Source of the DNA: an uncultured Spirochaetota bacterium
GTDB lineage: Bacteria; Spirochaetota; Brachyspiria; Brachyspirales; Brachyspiraceae
Length of the DNA: 64,000 nt
Direction of reading: 5' to 3'
NCBI GenBank assembly: GCA_944390575.1
Contig: CALXQJ010000012.1
Span: 1-64,000, forward strand
How positions within the stretch are numbered: the stretch's first letter is position 1; the number at the start of each line of letters is the position of its first letter. Both the position numbers and the translations under genes were made by a program. This document shows, piece after piece, positions 18,782-28,142 of the stretch. Under the pieces are notes generated by a model. The model ran no database searches. It had not been told where the DNA came from and saw only the letters and a list, made by a program, of their open reading frames with translations.

Positions 18782-19561
18782 AATAATGGTGATGGAGACA
18801 ATAATAGTGGATCTGGTGGTGGCGATAATAATGGAGGAAGCACAGGCGGTGGTAACACTGATGGTGGTGACAACAACAATGGTTCTGGTAATAATGGTGG
18901 CGGTACTACAAATCCTCCTGCTACTAAAACAGTAACTATAAGATGGGATGGAAGAGATATGGATGTACAAGTAAATGATAGTAGCTATTCTCTACAAAAC
19001 TTCCCAGCAAATAATAAAGCATTAAGCGACCTATACTTAAAAAGATTTAGTCGTGGTTGGGCTGGTATTACAGATAGAACTGGAAAAACTAAATACTATT
19101 TTGGCACTAATGGAGATATACACATTCCAGGAGAGAGACCAGTTCGAAATGTAAAAGCAAAATATATAGGACCTGTTTTAGTAAAAGTTGCAGATCCTGA
19201 TAAAAAGAATATTCATGGAAAATTAACTGTCGGAGGACTTTATCAGGTTATAAGACCTGACGTTTGGCAGAAAGATGGAGAATATCAAATTGGTGGTGTA
19301 TGGTATAAGGGAGAACCTAATGAGCCTACTCAAATGGGTGGACGTGAAGTTTTAATCTTTAATAAAGACAAAGGGGATGGTCAGATTTATGTAGACGCAT
19401 ATAGAGTATATGGTGATTCTTCTTTCTTTGTTGATCATGATTTATTTAATCCACAAAATTTTTATTCTGAAAGTATAACAAGACAGGGTAAACATAAAAG
19501 AGTGAGATGGCTACCTCAAAACTGGTTTGACTGGATTTATAAAGATTTTGTAAGTAAGTAA
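18581..19561 (+). CDS. Lipoprotein with long Gly/Asn/Asp-rich linker (tandem paralogue 2)
   Basis: 326 residues. The signal peptide and lipobox (Cys19) are the same as in the upstream paralogue. The low-complexity Gly/Asn/Asp linker is longer (about residues 35-110), built from repeated GGT, AAT and GAT codons that could expand or contract by slippage. The C-terminal domain shares with paralogue 1 the KYIGPVLVKVADPD segment, the GxYxVxxxxx region and the HKRVRWLPQNWFDWIY end, but is otherwise clearly diverged. Unrecognised family, probably envelope-anchored. Flanked by its own promoter and terminator. Confidence 0.88.
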   Translation: MFKKLIPILLILSLLVVGCGGGKAFGPLKTDSDYNSSEDVSGDNSSNNPDDNNGEDGDNSGNTGDNGNNGDGDNNSGSGGGDNNGGSTGGGNTDGGDNNNGSGNNGGGTTNPPATKTVTIRWDGRDMDVQVNDSSYSLQNFPANNKALSDLYLKRFSRGWAGITDRTGKTKYYFGTNGDIHIPGERPVRNVKAKYIGPVLVKVADPDKKNIHGKLTVGGLYQVIRPDVWQKDGEYQIGGVWYKGEPNEPTQMGGREVLIFNKDKGDGQIYVDAYRVYGDSSFFVDHDLFNPQNFYSESITRQGKHKRVRWLPQNWFDWIYKDFVSK

Positions 19562-19585
19562 TATACTATTATTAGAGTTAAAATA

Positions 19586-19610
19586 AAAAGGAGATCTTGA
19601 ATCTCCTTTT
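19586..19610 (+). terminator. Terminator of second duplicated lipoprotein gene
   Basis: A 10-bp perfect stem (aaaaggagat / atctcctttt), a five-base loop, then TTTAT. The A-run on the other side may also help end the convergent minus-strand gene at 19641. Confidence 0.8.
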
Positions 19611-19640
19611 TTTATATATAAATTTATTTATTTTAATATA

Positions 19641-21122
19641 TTATAACTTCTTAAAATGCTTCTTGATATAGTCTATAACTTCACTTGTATTCGATAATTC
19701 TCGAGAAGAATTTCCAACGCGTATAAAGAACTTCTCTTCTTTAGCACCTTGCTTATTTGTAATTTTTGTATATATAGGCTCAATACTTTTTCTAATATAA
19801 ACAATACAAATATCCTTACCATCTTCTTCTACAAAGTCTATTCTAATACACTGTGAAGAAAAAGCATTTCCATAATAAGTTTCAACTACAGTTCTAAGAT
19901 GAAGCTCAAAAAAGTCACGATTAGGATGTTTAAGAGTAGAATAGTCATACTCAAGCCCTGTTATATCTCCATAATTACCAATACCTATAAATAAACGTCC
20001 ACCTTCTGTATTTGCAAAAGCAGCTATAGACTTCATTATAACTTCTTCCAAAGCCTTATTAATCTTCTCTGTACTATGATCATATCTTAAAGTAGACTTA
20101 AACTCAACAATAGTACTCTCACCATCTTCTATTATCTTTTTAATATTCATATGATTTGTTTTTAATTCTTCAATTATTCTAAGATAATGCATTGTAATAA
20201 AAATAATAATGAATATGATAAGAATTAAAATAAGTGCAATAATAAAAATAGCAGGTAATTCTAATTTCTTTACAACCTCTGTTTCAGGAATAATAATACC
20301 AATACCATTAGTATTATTAGCTACAGAAAAAGTACCTCTATATCCCCAATATGATTTATTATTATATTGTACTTTGACTACATCCTCTTTTGTTGCTAAG
20401 AACTCTTTTGTGAGCATATTTGCTATCTCTGTATAAACAATACTATTAGAAATAGACTCAGCACTATCTTCTATATCCTCTATTGGAAAAGTAACTGTAC
20501 TATTACCCGCAAGTAAATAAGCATATATATCCTTAGTTCTACCAACATCCAAATTAGAAAAATCTATATTAAACTCAGAAATATATTCAAAACCTATACT
20601 CTCATTTGCAATATAAAGAAGATGTATATAAGGTTTTCTATTTTTTATATAAAAAGAATCTATACTAAGTTGCTCATAAGGAATAAGAGCATCTTTAAAA
20701 TCTTTAATAGACTTATTTTTATCAATATAAGCTAATACATTATAACCACCTTTATCTTTTACTATAGATAAAAAACTATAGCCAAATTTCATAGTAGCTT
20801 TTTCAATAAAATTATGTCTTGGAAAAAAATTAGTAATAAGAACTTTATAATCATCTAAATTATCACTTGCAATATCAAACAAAGGCGTCATCTGTATAGA
20901 AAAATAATATGTAGGATAATATATCTTAGAATATTCTTCTACAACACTATTTTTTACATCTTGAAATAAAGATCTAAATAAAAACTTAACAGGGATAGGA
21001 CTTCTTATTTGAAAATATATTAAAGTAATAATAGCAAGAAATATAATAACTAACAAAACATCTCTAAAAATTTTATTTCTAAGTTCTTTTTTAGAGATAA
21101 ATCTACCAGATACAACTTTCAT
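19641..21122 (-). CDS. Membrane sensor-like protein with cytoplasmic AlbA_2 (Schlafen-type) domain
   Basis: 493 residues. One membrane helix near residues 19-37, a presumed periplasmic region of about 250 residues, a second helix near 289-314, then a cytoplasmic AlbA_2 putative DNA-binding domain (about 333-487). The domain shows the usual signatures: ESTIVEFKSTL, a KSIAAFANTEGGRLFIGIG core and a C-terminal FFIRVGNSSREL. The layout, an extracytoplasmic domain between two helices, resembles Cache-type sensors. AlbA_2 domains are usually in soluble proteins with a winged helix, so a membrane-tethered one without helix-turn-helix, ATPase or kinase parts is unusual. Function unknown. Confidence 0.88.
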   Translation of the reverse strand: MKVVSGRFISKKELRNKIFRDVLLVIIFLAIITLIYFQIRSPIPVKFLFRSLFQDVKNSVVEEYSKIYYPTYYFSIQMTPLFDIASDNLDDYKVLITNFFPRHNFIEKATMKFGYSFLSIVKDKGGYNVLAYIDKNKSIKDFKDALIPYEQLSIDSFYIKNRKPYIHLLYIANESIGFEYISEFNIDFSNLDVGRTKDIYAYLLAGNSTVTFPIEDIEDSAESISNSIVYTEIANMLTKEFLATKEDVVKVQYNNKSYWGYRGTFSVANNTNGIGIIIPETEVVKKLELPAIFIIALILILIIFIIIFITMHYLRIIEELKTNHMNIKKIIEDGESTIVEFKSTLRYDHSTEKINKALEEVIMKSIAAFANTEGGRLFIGIGNYGDITGLEYDYSTLKHPNRDFFELHLRTVVETYYGNAFSSQCIRIDFVEEDGKDICIVYIRKSIEPIYTKITNKQGAKEEKFFIRVGNSSRELSNTSEVIDYIKKHFKKL

Positions 21123-21225
21123 AAAATATATACCACTTTAATAATCACAACTTAATAATATCATAATATATATAATATATCAATATCATTATGAAAAAGT
21201 ATAATACTATATAAAACACATATAT

Positions 21226-21253
21226 TTGACAAATTGTAGTATTTTAGTATAAT
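21226..21253 (+). promoter_or_regulatory. Promoter of the ispF operon
   Basis: TTGACA (21226-21231), 16-bp spacer, TATAAT (21248-21253), 34 bases before the ispF start. Confidence 0.7.
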
Positions 21254-21286
21254 TTTTTATCTTAAATAAAATAGGAATATACAAAA

Positions 21287-21763
21287 ATGCGTATAGGCTA
21301 TGGATATGACTCTCATATATTTGAAGAAGGACGAAAATTAATACTTGCAGGAATAGAAATACCATATGAAAAAGGACTTAAAGGGCATTCTGATGCTGAT
21401 GTCGTTGTACATTCTATTATAGATTCTATTTTAGGAGCATTAGCACTTGGAGATATAGGAAGTCATTTTCCAGATACTGATGATAAATATAAAAATATAA
21501 ACTCTATAGAACTTCTAAAAGAAACTATATCTATAATGAAAAAAAATGGATTTGAAATAATAAATACCGATACTACTATAATAATTGAAAAACCTAAATT
21601 AAGAAATTATATTGATGATATGAGAAAAAACTTATCTAAATATTTAGAAACAGATATTAGTAATATATCCATAAAGGCAAAAACTAATGAAAAAATGGAT
21701 GATGTTGGAAGTGGAAAGGGAGTTATTACTCACTCTATCACATTATTAAAAAAAATTAATTAG
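21287..21763 (+). CDS. ispF: 2-C-methyl-D-erythritol 2,4-cyclodiphosphate synthase
   Basis: 158 residues, normal length. Catalyses the cyclisation step of the MEP isoprenoid pathway in the cytoplasm. The metal ligands are seen in GYDSHIF (Asp, His) and GHSDADVVVHSI, with HFPDTD following. The C-terminal signature KAKTNEKMDDVGSGKGV is typical of IspF. It is the first gene of a two-gene unit; the next gene, 12 bases on, uses isoprenoid diphosphates, which makes biochemical sense. Confidence 0.97.
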   Translation: MRIGYGYDSHIFEEGRKLILAGIEIPYEKGLKGHSDADVVVHSIIDSILGALALGDIGSHFPDTDDKYKNINSIELLKETISIMKKNGFEIINTDTTIIIEKPKLRNYIDDMRKNLSKYLETDISNISIKAKTNEKMDDVGSGKGVITHSITLLKKIN

Positions 21764-21775
21764 GACGAAAATAAT

Positions 21776-22837
21776 ATGCCAGCATCTAAAATTACAACAA
21801 AATATTTATTAGATTTAGTTTCAAGAAGCTTTGCCCTTACAATACCATTATTAGATAAAAATAAAAAATTAAAAGTAGAAATACAATACCTACTTGCAAG
21901 AATTATAGATACAATAGAAGATTCTAATCATAATATTCAAGATAAAGAAACATTAATAAGTGCATTTATAAATATACTAAATGATATTAATGCTAAAGCT
22001 ATAAAAAAAGATAGTATGAAAGATATGCAGATAGAAGATGATTCTTTAGCTGAAAGTACTGCAAATATTGAAAATAAAAAATTTAATGAAGAATTAGAAA
22101 ACTTTAAAAGAGTAGTTATAGATAAAACAATAAATGACAATGATAAAATACTGATAGAGAATATGAATATAGTTCTAAAAACTTTTACTACATTCTCTGA
22201 AGATATTAGAAAAACATCTATATCATACTTAAAAGAAATGGGATATGGAATGATTTATTATCAGGATCATCCTATAAGAACATTTGAAGATTTGAATGAT
22301 TATTGTTATTATGTAGCTGGTACTGTTGGTCTTTATTTAACAGATATATCTAATACATTAGATAAACTTAATATTGATAAAGATAAAGCTAAAAGGTTTG
22401 GATTATTCTTACAAAAAGTGAATATCATAAAAGATGCACCAAAAGACTATACAGAAAATAGAGTATTTTGGCCTTTATCTATGTTTGATAATGAAAATCC
22501 AGCTCCATATTTTGAAGATGAAGCTTATAGAGAACTTTTTATTCATATCTTAGAGGCAATGATATCTAATGCATTAAATGACTTTAAAGACTCTATAGAA
22601 TATATTATCAGTATAGATAATAAAAAAGCTCCTGGATATAAACAATTTTGTATAATAGTAGCATTAATGGGATATGAAACTCTAAAGTTTATTAGTGAAA
22701 ATAAAGAAAACTTCCTAACTTTAGAAGAAATAAAAATAGCAAAAAAAACAACAACGAATATAGTAACAAAAGCAAAATCAGGATTCTATACAAATAAAAA
22801 GTTAGAAGACTTTATACAAAAAGCATTAAAAATATAA
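21776..22837 (+). CDS. Squalene/phytoene synthase family protein
   Basis: 353 residues, all-helical. The family joins two prenyl diphosphates head to head. Visible: the N-terminal SRSFALTIPLL signature, the first Asp-rich motif DTIED (residues 45-49), the YCYYVAGTVGLYLTD segment (176-190), and the second Asp motif DAPKD (220-224) followed by ENRVFWP. This pattern is closer to squalene synthase than to phytoene synthase. A C-terminal membrane anchor, as in eukaryotic enzymes, is not seen. Residues about 70-110 are a less conserved insert. No carotenoid or hopanoid gene is nearby, so the product cannot be told. Confidence 0.88.
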   Translation: MPASKITTKYLLDLVSRSFALTIPLLDKNKKLKVEIQYLLARIIDTIEDSNHNIQDKETLISAFINILNDINAKAIKKDSMKDMQIEDDSLAESTANIENKKFNEELENFKRVVIDKTINDNDKILIENMNIVLKTFTTFSEDIRKTSISYLKEMGYGMIYYQDHPIRTFEDLNDYCYYVAGTVGLYLTDISNTLDKLNIDKDKAKRFGLFLQKVNIIKDAPKDYTENRVFWPLSMFDNENPAPYFEDEAYRELFIHILEAMISNALNDFKDSIEYIISIDNKKAPGYKQFCIIVALMGYETLKFISENKENFLTLEEIKIAKKTTTNIVTKAKSGFYTNKKLEDFIQKALKI

Positions 22838-22840
22838 TAA

Positions 22841-23434
22841 TCATCTAAAAAATACTATTTTAGCACCACTACCCCCTAAATTATTAGGAGCTTCTATATA
22901 CTTTTTTATTTTATAAATATCCTTATTCTCTGATAGATAATCCTCAACAAGACTCTTTAAAACAGACATACCATTTTCACTACCATACCCCTTACCATGA
23001 ATAATAAGAACACAATTATAATTACTATTAGTATATCTATTAAAAAAAGCATCTAATTCTCTCTTAGCATCTTTATACTTAGTACCGTGCAAATCTAAAG
23101 TTGCATTTGGAGTTATTTTATCTAATTTAACTTTTTTTATATTATTATGTGTTTGTCTTTTGGGGTATACTATCTTCTCATAATTTGAAAAGTTAGAATT
23201 TTTTAAATATTCTATCCAAACTGCTTCTTCTTTTTCAAGATTATATTCTTCTATTTTTTTATTAATATCTGAGTAATTACTACTTTTATCTTTTTTTTTA
23301 TTATCTACTAACTTTATATCTTTTTTTCTATTAACTTTTAAATCAACATTTTTATTTCTAAAATCTATAGGTAAATGTCCATTATTAAGATAATACATAA
23401 AAAGTTCATAATCATCATTATGATTAGTAGACAT
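22841..23434 (-). CDS. Smr-domain protein
   Basis: 197 residues. The C-terminal Smr (MutS2-related) domain starts near residue 110 with LDLHG and continues with CVLIIHGKGYGS and the final GAKIVFFR strand. Smr domains are nucleic-acid nicking endonucleases or RNA-binding units. The N-terminal half is charged and probably disordered. The MutS-like ATPase is absent, so it is a stand-alone Smr protein. It lies convergent to the squalene synthase homologue and 31 bases after rho. Confidence 0.9.
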   Translation of the reverse strand: MSTNHNDDYELFMYYLNNGHLPIDFRNKNVDLKVNRKKDIKLVDNKKKDKSSNYSDINKKIEEYNLEKEEAVWIEYLKNSNFSNYEKIVYPKRQTHNNIKKVKLDKITPNATLDLHGTKYKDAKRELDAFFNRYTNSNYNCVLIIHGKGYGSENGMSVLKSLVEDYLSENKDIYKIKKYIEAPNNLGGSGAKIVFFR

Positions 23435-23465
23435 ATAATTACCCTATAATAAAAAATATATATAA

Positions 23466-24926
23466 TTATGAGTTTAAAAGCTTCAAAAACTCAGCATTAT
23501 TCTTAGTAGAGTTCATCTTATCTACTACAGTCTCTATAATCTCATCCTCATTAATACTCTGAGCCTGCATAATCTTTCTTAAAGCCCACATCTTAGTCAT
23601 CTCCTCTTCAGTAAGAAGTAAATCTTCACGACGTGTAGAAGAAGAATCAATATCAATAGCAGGAAATAATCTTCTATTAGCAAGTCTTCTATCTAAATGA
23701 AGTTCCATATTTCCAGTACCCTTAAACTCTTCATAAATATATTCATCCATTCTACTTCCAGTATCAACCAAAGCAGAAGCAATAATAGTTAAAGAACCAC
23801 CCTCTTCAATATTACGAGCAGCACCAAAAAATCTCTTAGGCTTATGAAGAGCATTAGAATCAACCCCCCCAGTAAGTACCTTACCACTAGCAGGTACCAC
23901 TAAGTTATAAGCCCTTGAAAGTCTTGTTATAGAGTCTAATATAATAACAACATCATGTTTATTTTCAACAAGTCTCTTAGCCTTCTCTAAAACCATTTCA
24001 GATACCTGACAATGCTTATCAGGTGTTTCATCAAATGTAGAAGCAACAACCTCAGCATTAGGTACATTTCTCTTCATATCTGTAACTTCTTCAGGACGCT
24101 CATCTATAAGCAAAATAAAAAGTTTAATATCAGGATAATTATGACAAATAGAGTTTGCAATTTCCTGTAGCATCATAGTTTTACCAGCCTTAGGAGGCGC
24201 TACTATAAGTCCACGTTGACCTTTACCAATAGGCGCTACTAAGTTAATAATACGAGTAGAAATCTTATTCGGTACAAACTCCAAATTAATACGCTCATTT
24301 GGAAATATTGGTGTTAATTTATCAAACATAGGTCTTTTATATAGATTTTCAGGCTTTTCATTATTAACACTCTCTATTCTTAAAAGAGCAAAAAATTTCT
24401 CCCCAACATTATCCTTAGGAGGACGAACCTCACCAGATACTAAATCCCCCGTTCTAAGTCCAAATAATCTTATCTGAGATGGAGAAATATATATATCATC
24501 TTGTCCTACTAAATAATTAGTATTTTTAGAACGTAAAAAACCAAAACCATCTTGAAGTATCTCTAAAGTACCCTCAGCGACAACTTTTCCTCCAGCATTA
24601 ATATGATTTCTTACTATAGATTGCATTAATTCTTGACGTCTAAAAGTAGTATCTTTTTTTATGTCATACTGCAAGGCAAACTCAGAAAGCTCATCAAAAG
24701 TAAATGCACTTAATTTACTAATATAAAGCACTTCTAAATTTTGAATATTCTTAACCTTTGTCTCTTCAGTATTATCTTCTAAAGCTAATACATTTTCCTC
24801 TTGTATTTCTTCAGTGTTAGCATTAGAAACCTTTACTACTTTCTTTTTAACACTCTTAACCTTAACAGGCTCTATAGTATTTTCATCAGCTATTACAACT
24901 TTTTTAGGTTTGTTAGAAAAAGCCAT
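23466..24926 (-). CDS. rho: Transcription termination factor Rho
   Basis: 486 residues. Hexameric RNA helicase that terminates untranslated transcripts. Residues about 1-60 are a charged extension rich in Lys, Val and Glu. Then come the Rho N-terminal helical domain, the cold-shock RNA-binding domain ([20 protein letters not shown]), the Walker A motif APPKAGKT and the Walker [14 protein letters not shown]. The extension makes it longer than E. coli Rho (419). The start is the ATG at 24926 with GGAG 7 bases upstream; a TTG at 24929 is less likely. It lies downstream of rplQ with a 160-base gap. Confidence 0.97.
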   Translation of the reverse strand: MAFSNKPKKVVIADENTIEPVKVKSVKKKVVKVSNANTEEIQEENVLALEDNTEETKVKNIQNLEVLYISKLSAFTFDELSEFALQYDIKKDTTFRRQELMQSIVRNHINAGGKVVAEGTLEILQDGFGFLRSKNTNYLVGQDDIYISPSQIRLFGLRTGDLVSGEVRPPKDNVGEKFFALLRIESVNNEKPENLYKRPMFDKLTPIFPNERINLEFVPNKISTRIINLVAPIGKGQRGLIVAPPKAGKTMMLQEIANSICHNYPDIKLFILLIDERPEEVTDMKRNVPNAEVVASTFDETPDKHCQVSEMVLEKAKRLVENKHDVVIILDSITRLSRAYNLVVPASGKVLTGGVDSNALHKPKRFFGAARNIEEGGSLTIIASALVDTGSRMDEYIYEEFKGTGNMELHLDRRLANRRLFPAIDIDSSSTRREDLLLTEEEMTKMWALRKIMQAQSINEDEIIETVVDKMNSTKNNAEFLKLLNS

Positions 24927-24984
24927 CAAATATCTCCTTAAATTTAGGCGTATAATTTTAGTTTGATATATATTATATAAGCTA

Positions 24985-25004
24985 CAGTCTTTTATTTAAG
25001 ACTG
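24985..25004 (-). terminator. Hairpin in the rplQ-rho gap
   Basis: A 7-bp stem (cagtctt / aagactg) with a six-base loop, extended by one G-C on the minus-strand 5' side. The following minus-strand sequence is only weakly T-rich, so it is an uncertain terminator or attenuator at the end of the ribosomal cluster and ahead of rho. Confidence 0.4.
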
Positions 25005-25091
25005 CAACTTATTATTTTAATGTATATATTTTTTATTTAGATATATAAATATAGACTAATTTATTCTCATTTAATAAATTATATTTAAGAT

Positions 25092-25472
25092 TTAATTTTT
25101 AGTAGCAAATGAATTATTAGATTCAGTAAGCATTACAATACACATATCAGCAGCATCACCAAATCTCTTGTATGATAAAATCTTTCTAACAAAACCCCCA
25201 TTCTTATCAGCATAACGAGGAGCAATATCAGTAAATAATTTAGCTAAAATAGCCTTGTCTTTTACATACTTAGCAATCATTCTTCTATTATGTACACTAT
25301 CAGTTTTAGCCTTATAAATAATTTTATCTGCTAACTGTTTTAATGCTCTACCTTTCTCTTTAGTAGTTTCAATTTTTTCATATTTCAAAAGAGAAGTTAG
25401 CATATTTGAAAACATAGCCTTTTTATGAGCTGATGTTTTATTAAATTTTTTAACGGTAACTCTATGTCTCAT
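25092..25472 (-). CDS. rplQ: Ribosomal protein L17
   Basis: 126 residues. Large-subunit protein near the peptide exit. The N-terminus MRHRVTVKKFNKTSAHKKAMFSNM is the usual L17 start, followed by IETTKEKGRALKQLADKII and the C-terminal KRFGDAADMCIVML. It is the last gene of the alpha cluster, right after rpoA as in most bacteria. Confidence 0.97.
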   Translation of the reverse strand: MRHRVTVKKFNKTSAHKKAMFSNMLTSLLKYEKIETTKEKGRALKQLADKIIYKAKTDSVHNRRMIAKYVKDKAILAKLFTDIAPRYADKNGGFVRKILSYKRFGDAADMCIVMLTESNNSFATKN

Positions 25473-25513
25473 AATCTTAATCCTTAAAAGTGTTTAATAC
25501 TTTTTTATTCTCT

Positions 25514-26485
25514 TTATCCTCTCATACCAAGATGAGCACCATACTCTGCTAATTTTTCCTTAATCTCTTCAAGAATCATCTCATTAGCACCCTGCATTCT
25601 TAGAAGATCAGCATCAGTTTTTTCTGACACTTTATCTAAAGTTTTTAAGTCAGAAGACATTAAAAAGTTAGCAGTTCTAACAGAGAATTCCACTTCCTCT
25701 ATATGCTTACCCTTTAAAGAATCGAATACAGAGTTTTTAGGCATTTCTTCAATTCTTTCATCATCACTATTAGATTCTTCTGGAAGCATAAAAGAAGAGA
25801 AATTATCTCTAAGTAATTTAGCAGCTAAAGATAAAGCTTTATCAGGAGCAATATTACCTTTAGTTTCTATCTCTAAAATAAGCTTTCCATAATAATTAAT
25901 ACGCTGACCTACTCTAACATCCTCTACACTATATTTTACATTAAGTATAGGAGAGTAAATAGCATCTATAGTAATAGCATTGATATCTTCAAGTAACTCC
26001 TGATTTACATCTGCAGGTACATAGCTATATCCAGCTTCTACTTGAAGATCCATCTCAAAAGTATAACCCTCTGCAATAGTAGCTATATAATAATCTGGAT
26101 TATGAACTTTTATTTCAGTATCTTGAAAGTCGCCTGCTGTAATAGTACAAGGACCTTCTTTTTTAATATGTATAGTTTTAGTTTCTAAATGATCTGGAAG
26201 AGATACTACAACATTTTTAAGATGCATAATCATCACTATAGTATCTTCTTTCATACCAGCTACATTTTCAAATTCATTACTAACGCCATTAATTTTAATA
26301 GCAGTAATAGCATAACCAGGAATTGAAGATAATAATACTCTTCTTAAAGCATTTCCAACAGTAACAGCATATCCTCTTTCAAAAGGCTGAGCTACAAACT
26401 TACCATAAGTTTCAGTTAAATCTTTAGATTCAAAAGTAACCTTATGCGGATGTTTAATAGATTCTAATATTTCTTTTAAAGCCAT
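25514..26485 (-). CDS. rpoA: RNA polymerase alpha subunit
   Basis: 323 residues. Assembles RNA polymerase (N-terminal domain) and contacts UP elements and activators (C-terminal domain). PFERGYAVTVGNALRRVLLSSIPG is the conserved dimerisation segment. The C-terminal domain (about 250-323) has the two helix-hairpin-helix units including ANFLMSSDLKTLDKVSEKTDADLLRM. It sits between rpsD and rplQ in the standard alpha operon order. Confidence 0.98.
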   Translation of the reverse strand: MALKEILESIKHPHKVTFESKDLTETYGKFVAQPFERGYAVTVGNALRRVLLSSIPGYAITAIKINGVSNEFENVAGMKEDTIVMIMHLKNVVVSLPDHLETKTIHIKKEGPCTITAGDFQDTEIKVHNPDYYIATIAEGYTFEMDLQVEAGYSYVPADVNQELLEDINAITIDAIYSPILNVKYSVEDVRVGQRINYYGKLILEIETKGNIAPDKALSLAAKLLRDNFSSFMLPEESNSDDERIEEMPKNSVFDSLKGKHIEEVEFSVRTANFLMSSDLKTLDKVSEKTDADLLRMQGANEMILEEIKEKLAEYGAHLGMRG

Positions 26486-26510
26486 TTTTTATAATACTCC
26501 TTAAATATTA

Positions 26511-27137
26511 TTACTTAGAGTAGTATTCAATGATTAGCTGTTCATTAATTGGATACTCCACGTGTGATCTAATAGGTAAAGTTACAACTTCTCCTGATTT
26601 AGCAGATAAATCTAAACTTAACCATTCTGGTACATATTCACTTTTTAATCCCTCTACAAGAGATTTAACTTCAGTGATATTTTTACCTCTTTCTGTAATA
26701 GAAACTTTATCACCAACTTTCACACCATATGAAGGTATAGTCATTTGTTTTCCATTAACAGAAATAAATCCGTGAGTTACAAACTGTCTTGCCTGAGCTC
26801 TACTTTTAGCAAGACCTAATCTATAAACAACATTATCTAATCTCAATTCTAATAATCTTAAAAGGTTTTCACCAGAAACACCAGGTACACGTATAGCTTC
26901 ATGATAATAATTTCTAAACTGTTTTTCTAATACACCATATATACGCTTAACTTTCTGTTTTTCTCTCATCTGAATACCATATTCTGATAATTGCTTCATT
27001 TTACGATTAACAGGACCTGGAACTTCTCTTTTTTTAGTAATAGCACATTTAGCAGTTAAACATCTTTCACCTTTAAGGAAAAGTTTCATCTTTTCACGGC
27101 GACATAATCTACAACTTGCATCTCTATATCTAGCCAT
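26511..27137 (-). CDS. rpsD: Ribosomal protein S4
   Basis: 208 residues. Primary 16S-binding protein and, in many bacteria, a translational repressor of the alpha operon. The N-terminus has a four-Cys zinc site (CxxC, then C-x5-C: CRLC... CLTAKC), so this is the zinc-containing form. The S4 RNA-binding domain contains RLDNVVYRLGLAKSRAQARQ. Confidence 0.97.
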   Translation of the reverse strand: MARYRDASCRLCRREKMKLFLKGERCLTAKCAITKKREVPGPVNRKMKQLSEYGIQMREKQKVKRIYGVLEKQFRNYYHEAIRVPGVSGENLLRLLELRLDNVVYRLGLAKSRAQARQFVTHGFISVNGKQMTIPSYGVKVGDKVSITERGKNITEVKSLVEGLKSEYVPEWLSLDLSAKSGEVVTLPIRSHVEYPINEQLIIEYYSK

Positions 27138-27163
27138 AATATTTTACTCCTATAACAATACAA

Positions 27164-27574
27164 TTAGTTTCTTCTTCTTTTACGAGGACGACATCCATTA
27201 TGAGGCATTGGAGTAACATCCTTAATAAGCTTCACTTTTAGACCAGCAGCTTCTACCGCTCTAATAGAGCTTTCTCTACCCATACCAGGACCTTTTACAT
27301 AAACATCTACTTCTCTAACACCCATAGCATAAGCTTTTTCTGAAGCTTTTTGACTAGCTACTTGTGCTGCGAAAGGAGTACCTTTTTTACTACTTTTGTA
27401 CTCTCCATCAAGACCTGCACTAGCCCAAGATAGAGTATCACCATTTCTATCTGTGATTGTAACTATTGTATTATTAAAACTTGCTTTTATATGTACTATA
27501 CCAAAAGCTTCTATTTTTTTATCTCTTTTTTGTTTTTTATCTTTTAACGTCTTTTTACCTTTTTGAGTAGCCAC
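27164..27574 (-). CDS. rpsK: Ribosomal protein S11
   Basis: 136 residues. Small-subunit platform protein. Signature segments: [19 protein letters not shown], a GRESSIRA loop and the C-terminal [18 protein letters not shown]. It follows rpsM by 16 bases. Confidence 0.98.
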   Translation of the reverse strand: MATQKGKKTLKDKKQKRDKKIEAFGIVHIKASFNNTIVTITDRNGDTLSWASAGLDGEYKSSKKGTPFAAQVASQKASEKAYAMGVREVDVYVKGPGMGRESSIRAVEAAGLKVKLIKDVTPMPHNGCRPRKRRRN

Positions 27575-27590
27575 TATTGTCCCCCATTAA

Positions 27591-27980
27591 TTATTTTTTA
27601 CCTGGTGCTTTTTTCTTTCCAGCAATAGCTTTACGAGCACCACCGCCACGAGCGTTTCTTGAGTTAGTACGAGTGCGTTGTCCACGTACAGGTAATCTTT
27701 TAATATGACGCATTCCTCGATATGAGTGAATATCTTTTAAGCGTTTAATATTATTAAAAATCTCTGTTCTTAAATCACCTTCTACTTTAGTTGTTGCTTC
27801 TATAGCATCTCTTAAAGCTGTAATTTGAGCATCTGTCAGGTCTTTAGCTTTAACAGAGTAGTCTATATTAGCTTTATCACAAATCACATGTGCTAAAGTA
27901 CGACCTATACCATAAATATCAGTAAGGGCTATCTCTATTCTTTTATTATTTCTAATTTCAACACCCATTAAGCGTGCCAT
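27591..27980 (-). CDS. rpsM: Ribosomal protein S13
   Basis: 129 residues. Small-subunit head protein contacting P-site tRNA and L5. The N-terminus ARLMGVEIRNNKRIEIALTD and the H2TH region with YGIGRTLAHVIC are typical; the C-terminal tail GQRTRTNSRNARG is basic. It follows rpmJ, the usual order infA-rpmJ-rpsM. Confidence 0.98.
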   Translation of the reverse strand: MARLMGVEIRNNKRIEIALTDIYGIGRTLAHVICDKANIDYSVKAKDLTDAQITALRDAIEATTKVEGDLRTEIFNNIKRLKDIHSYRGMRHIKRLPVRGQRTRTNSRNARGGGARKAIAGKKKAPGKK

Positions 27981-27997
27981 ATTAACTTCTCCTTAAA

Positions 27998-28114
27998 TTA
28001 CTTCTGTTTTTGTTTATGTCGAGGGTTCTTTTTACAGATTACTCTAACAACACCTTTTCTCTTAACTATTTGACAATCATTACAGCGTTTTTTTATTGAA
28101 CTTTTTACTTTCAT
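27998..28114 (-). CDS. rpmJ: Ribosomal protein L36
   Basis: 38 residues, read directly from the sequence. It begins [14 protein letters not shown] and ends PRHKQKQK. The zinc-ribbon ligands Cys11, Cys14, Cys27 and His33 are all present, so this is the zinc-binding (C+) type. It lies between infA and rpsM as in most bacteria; the stop codon is 17 bases before the rpsM start. Confidence 0.95.
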   Translation of the reverse strand: MKVKSSIKKRCNDCQIVKRKGVVRVICKKNPRHKQKQK

Positions 28115-28142
28115 TATGATTTATCTCCATAATTTTCTTTTA

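Noticed and set aside
18675-18970. Open frames of 66-86 codons on both strands within the second lipoprotein gene
   Set aside because: They arise from the GGT/AAT/GAT triplet repeats in the linker and have repetitive, unlikely compositions.
24961-25020. Riboswitch or attenuator in front of rho
   Set aside because: Only one 7-bp hairpin with no alternative pairing is visible; kept only as a weak terminator candidate.
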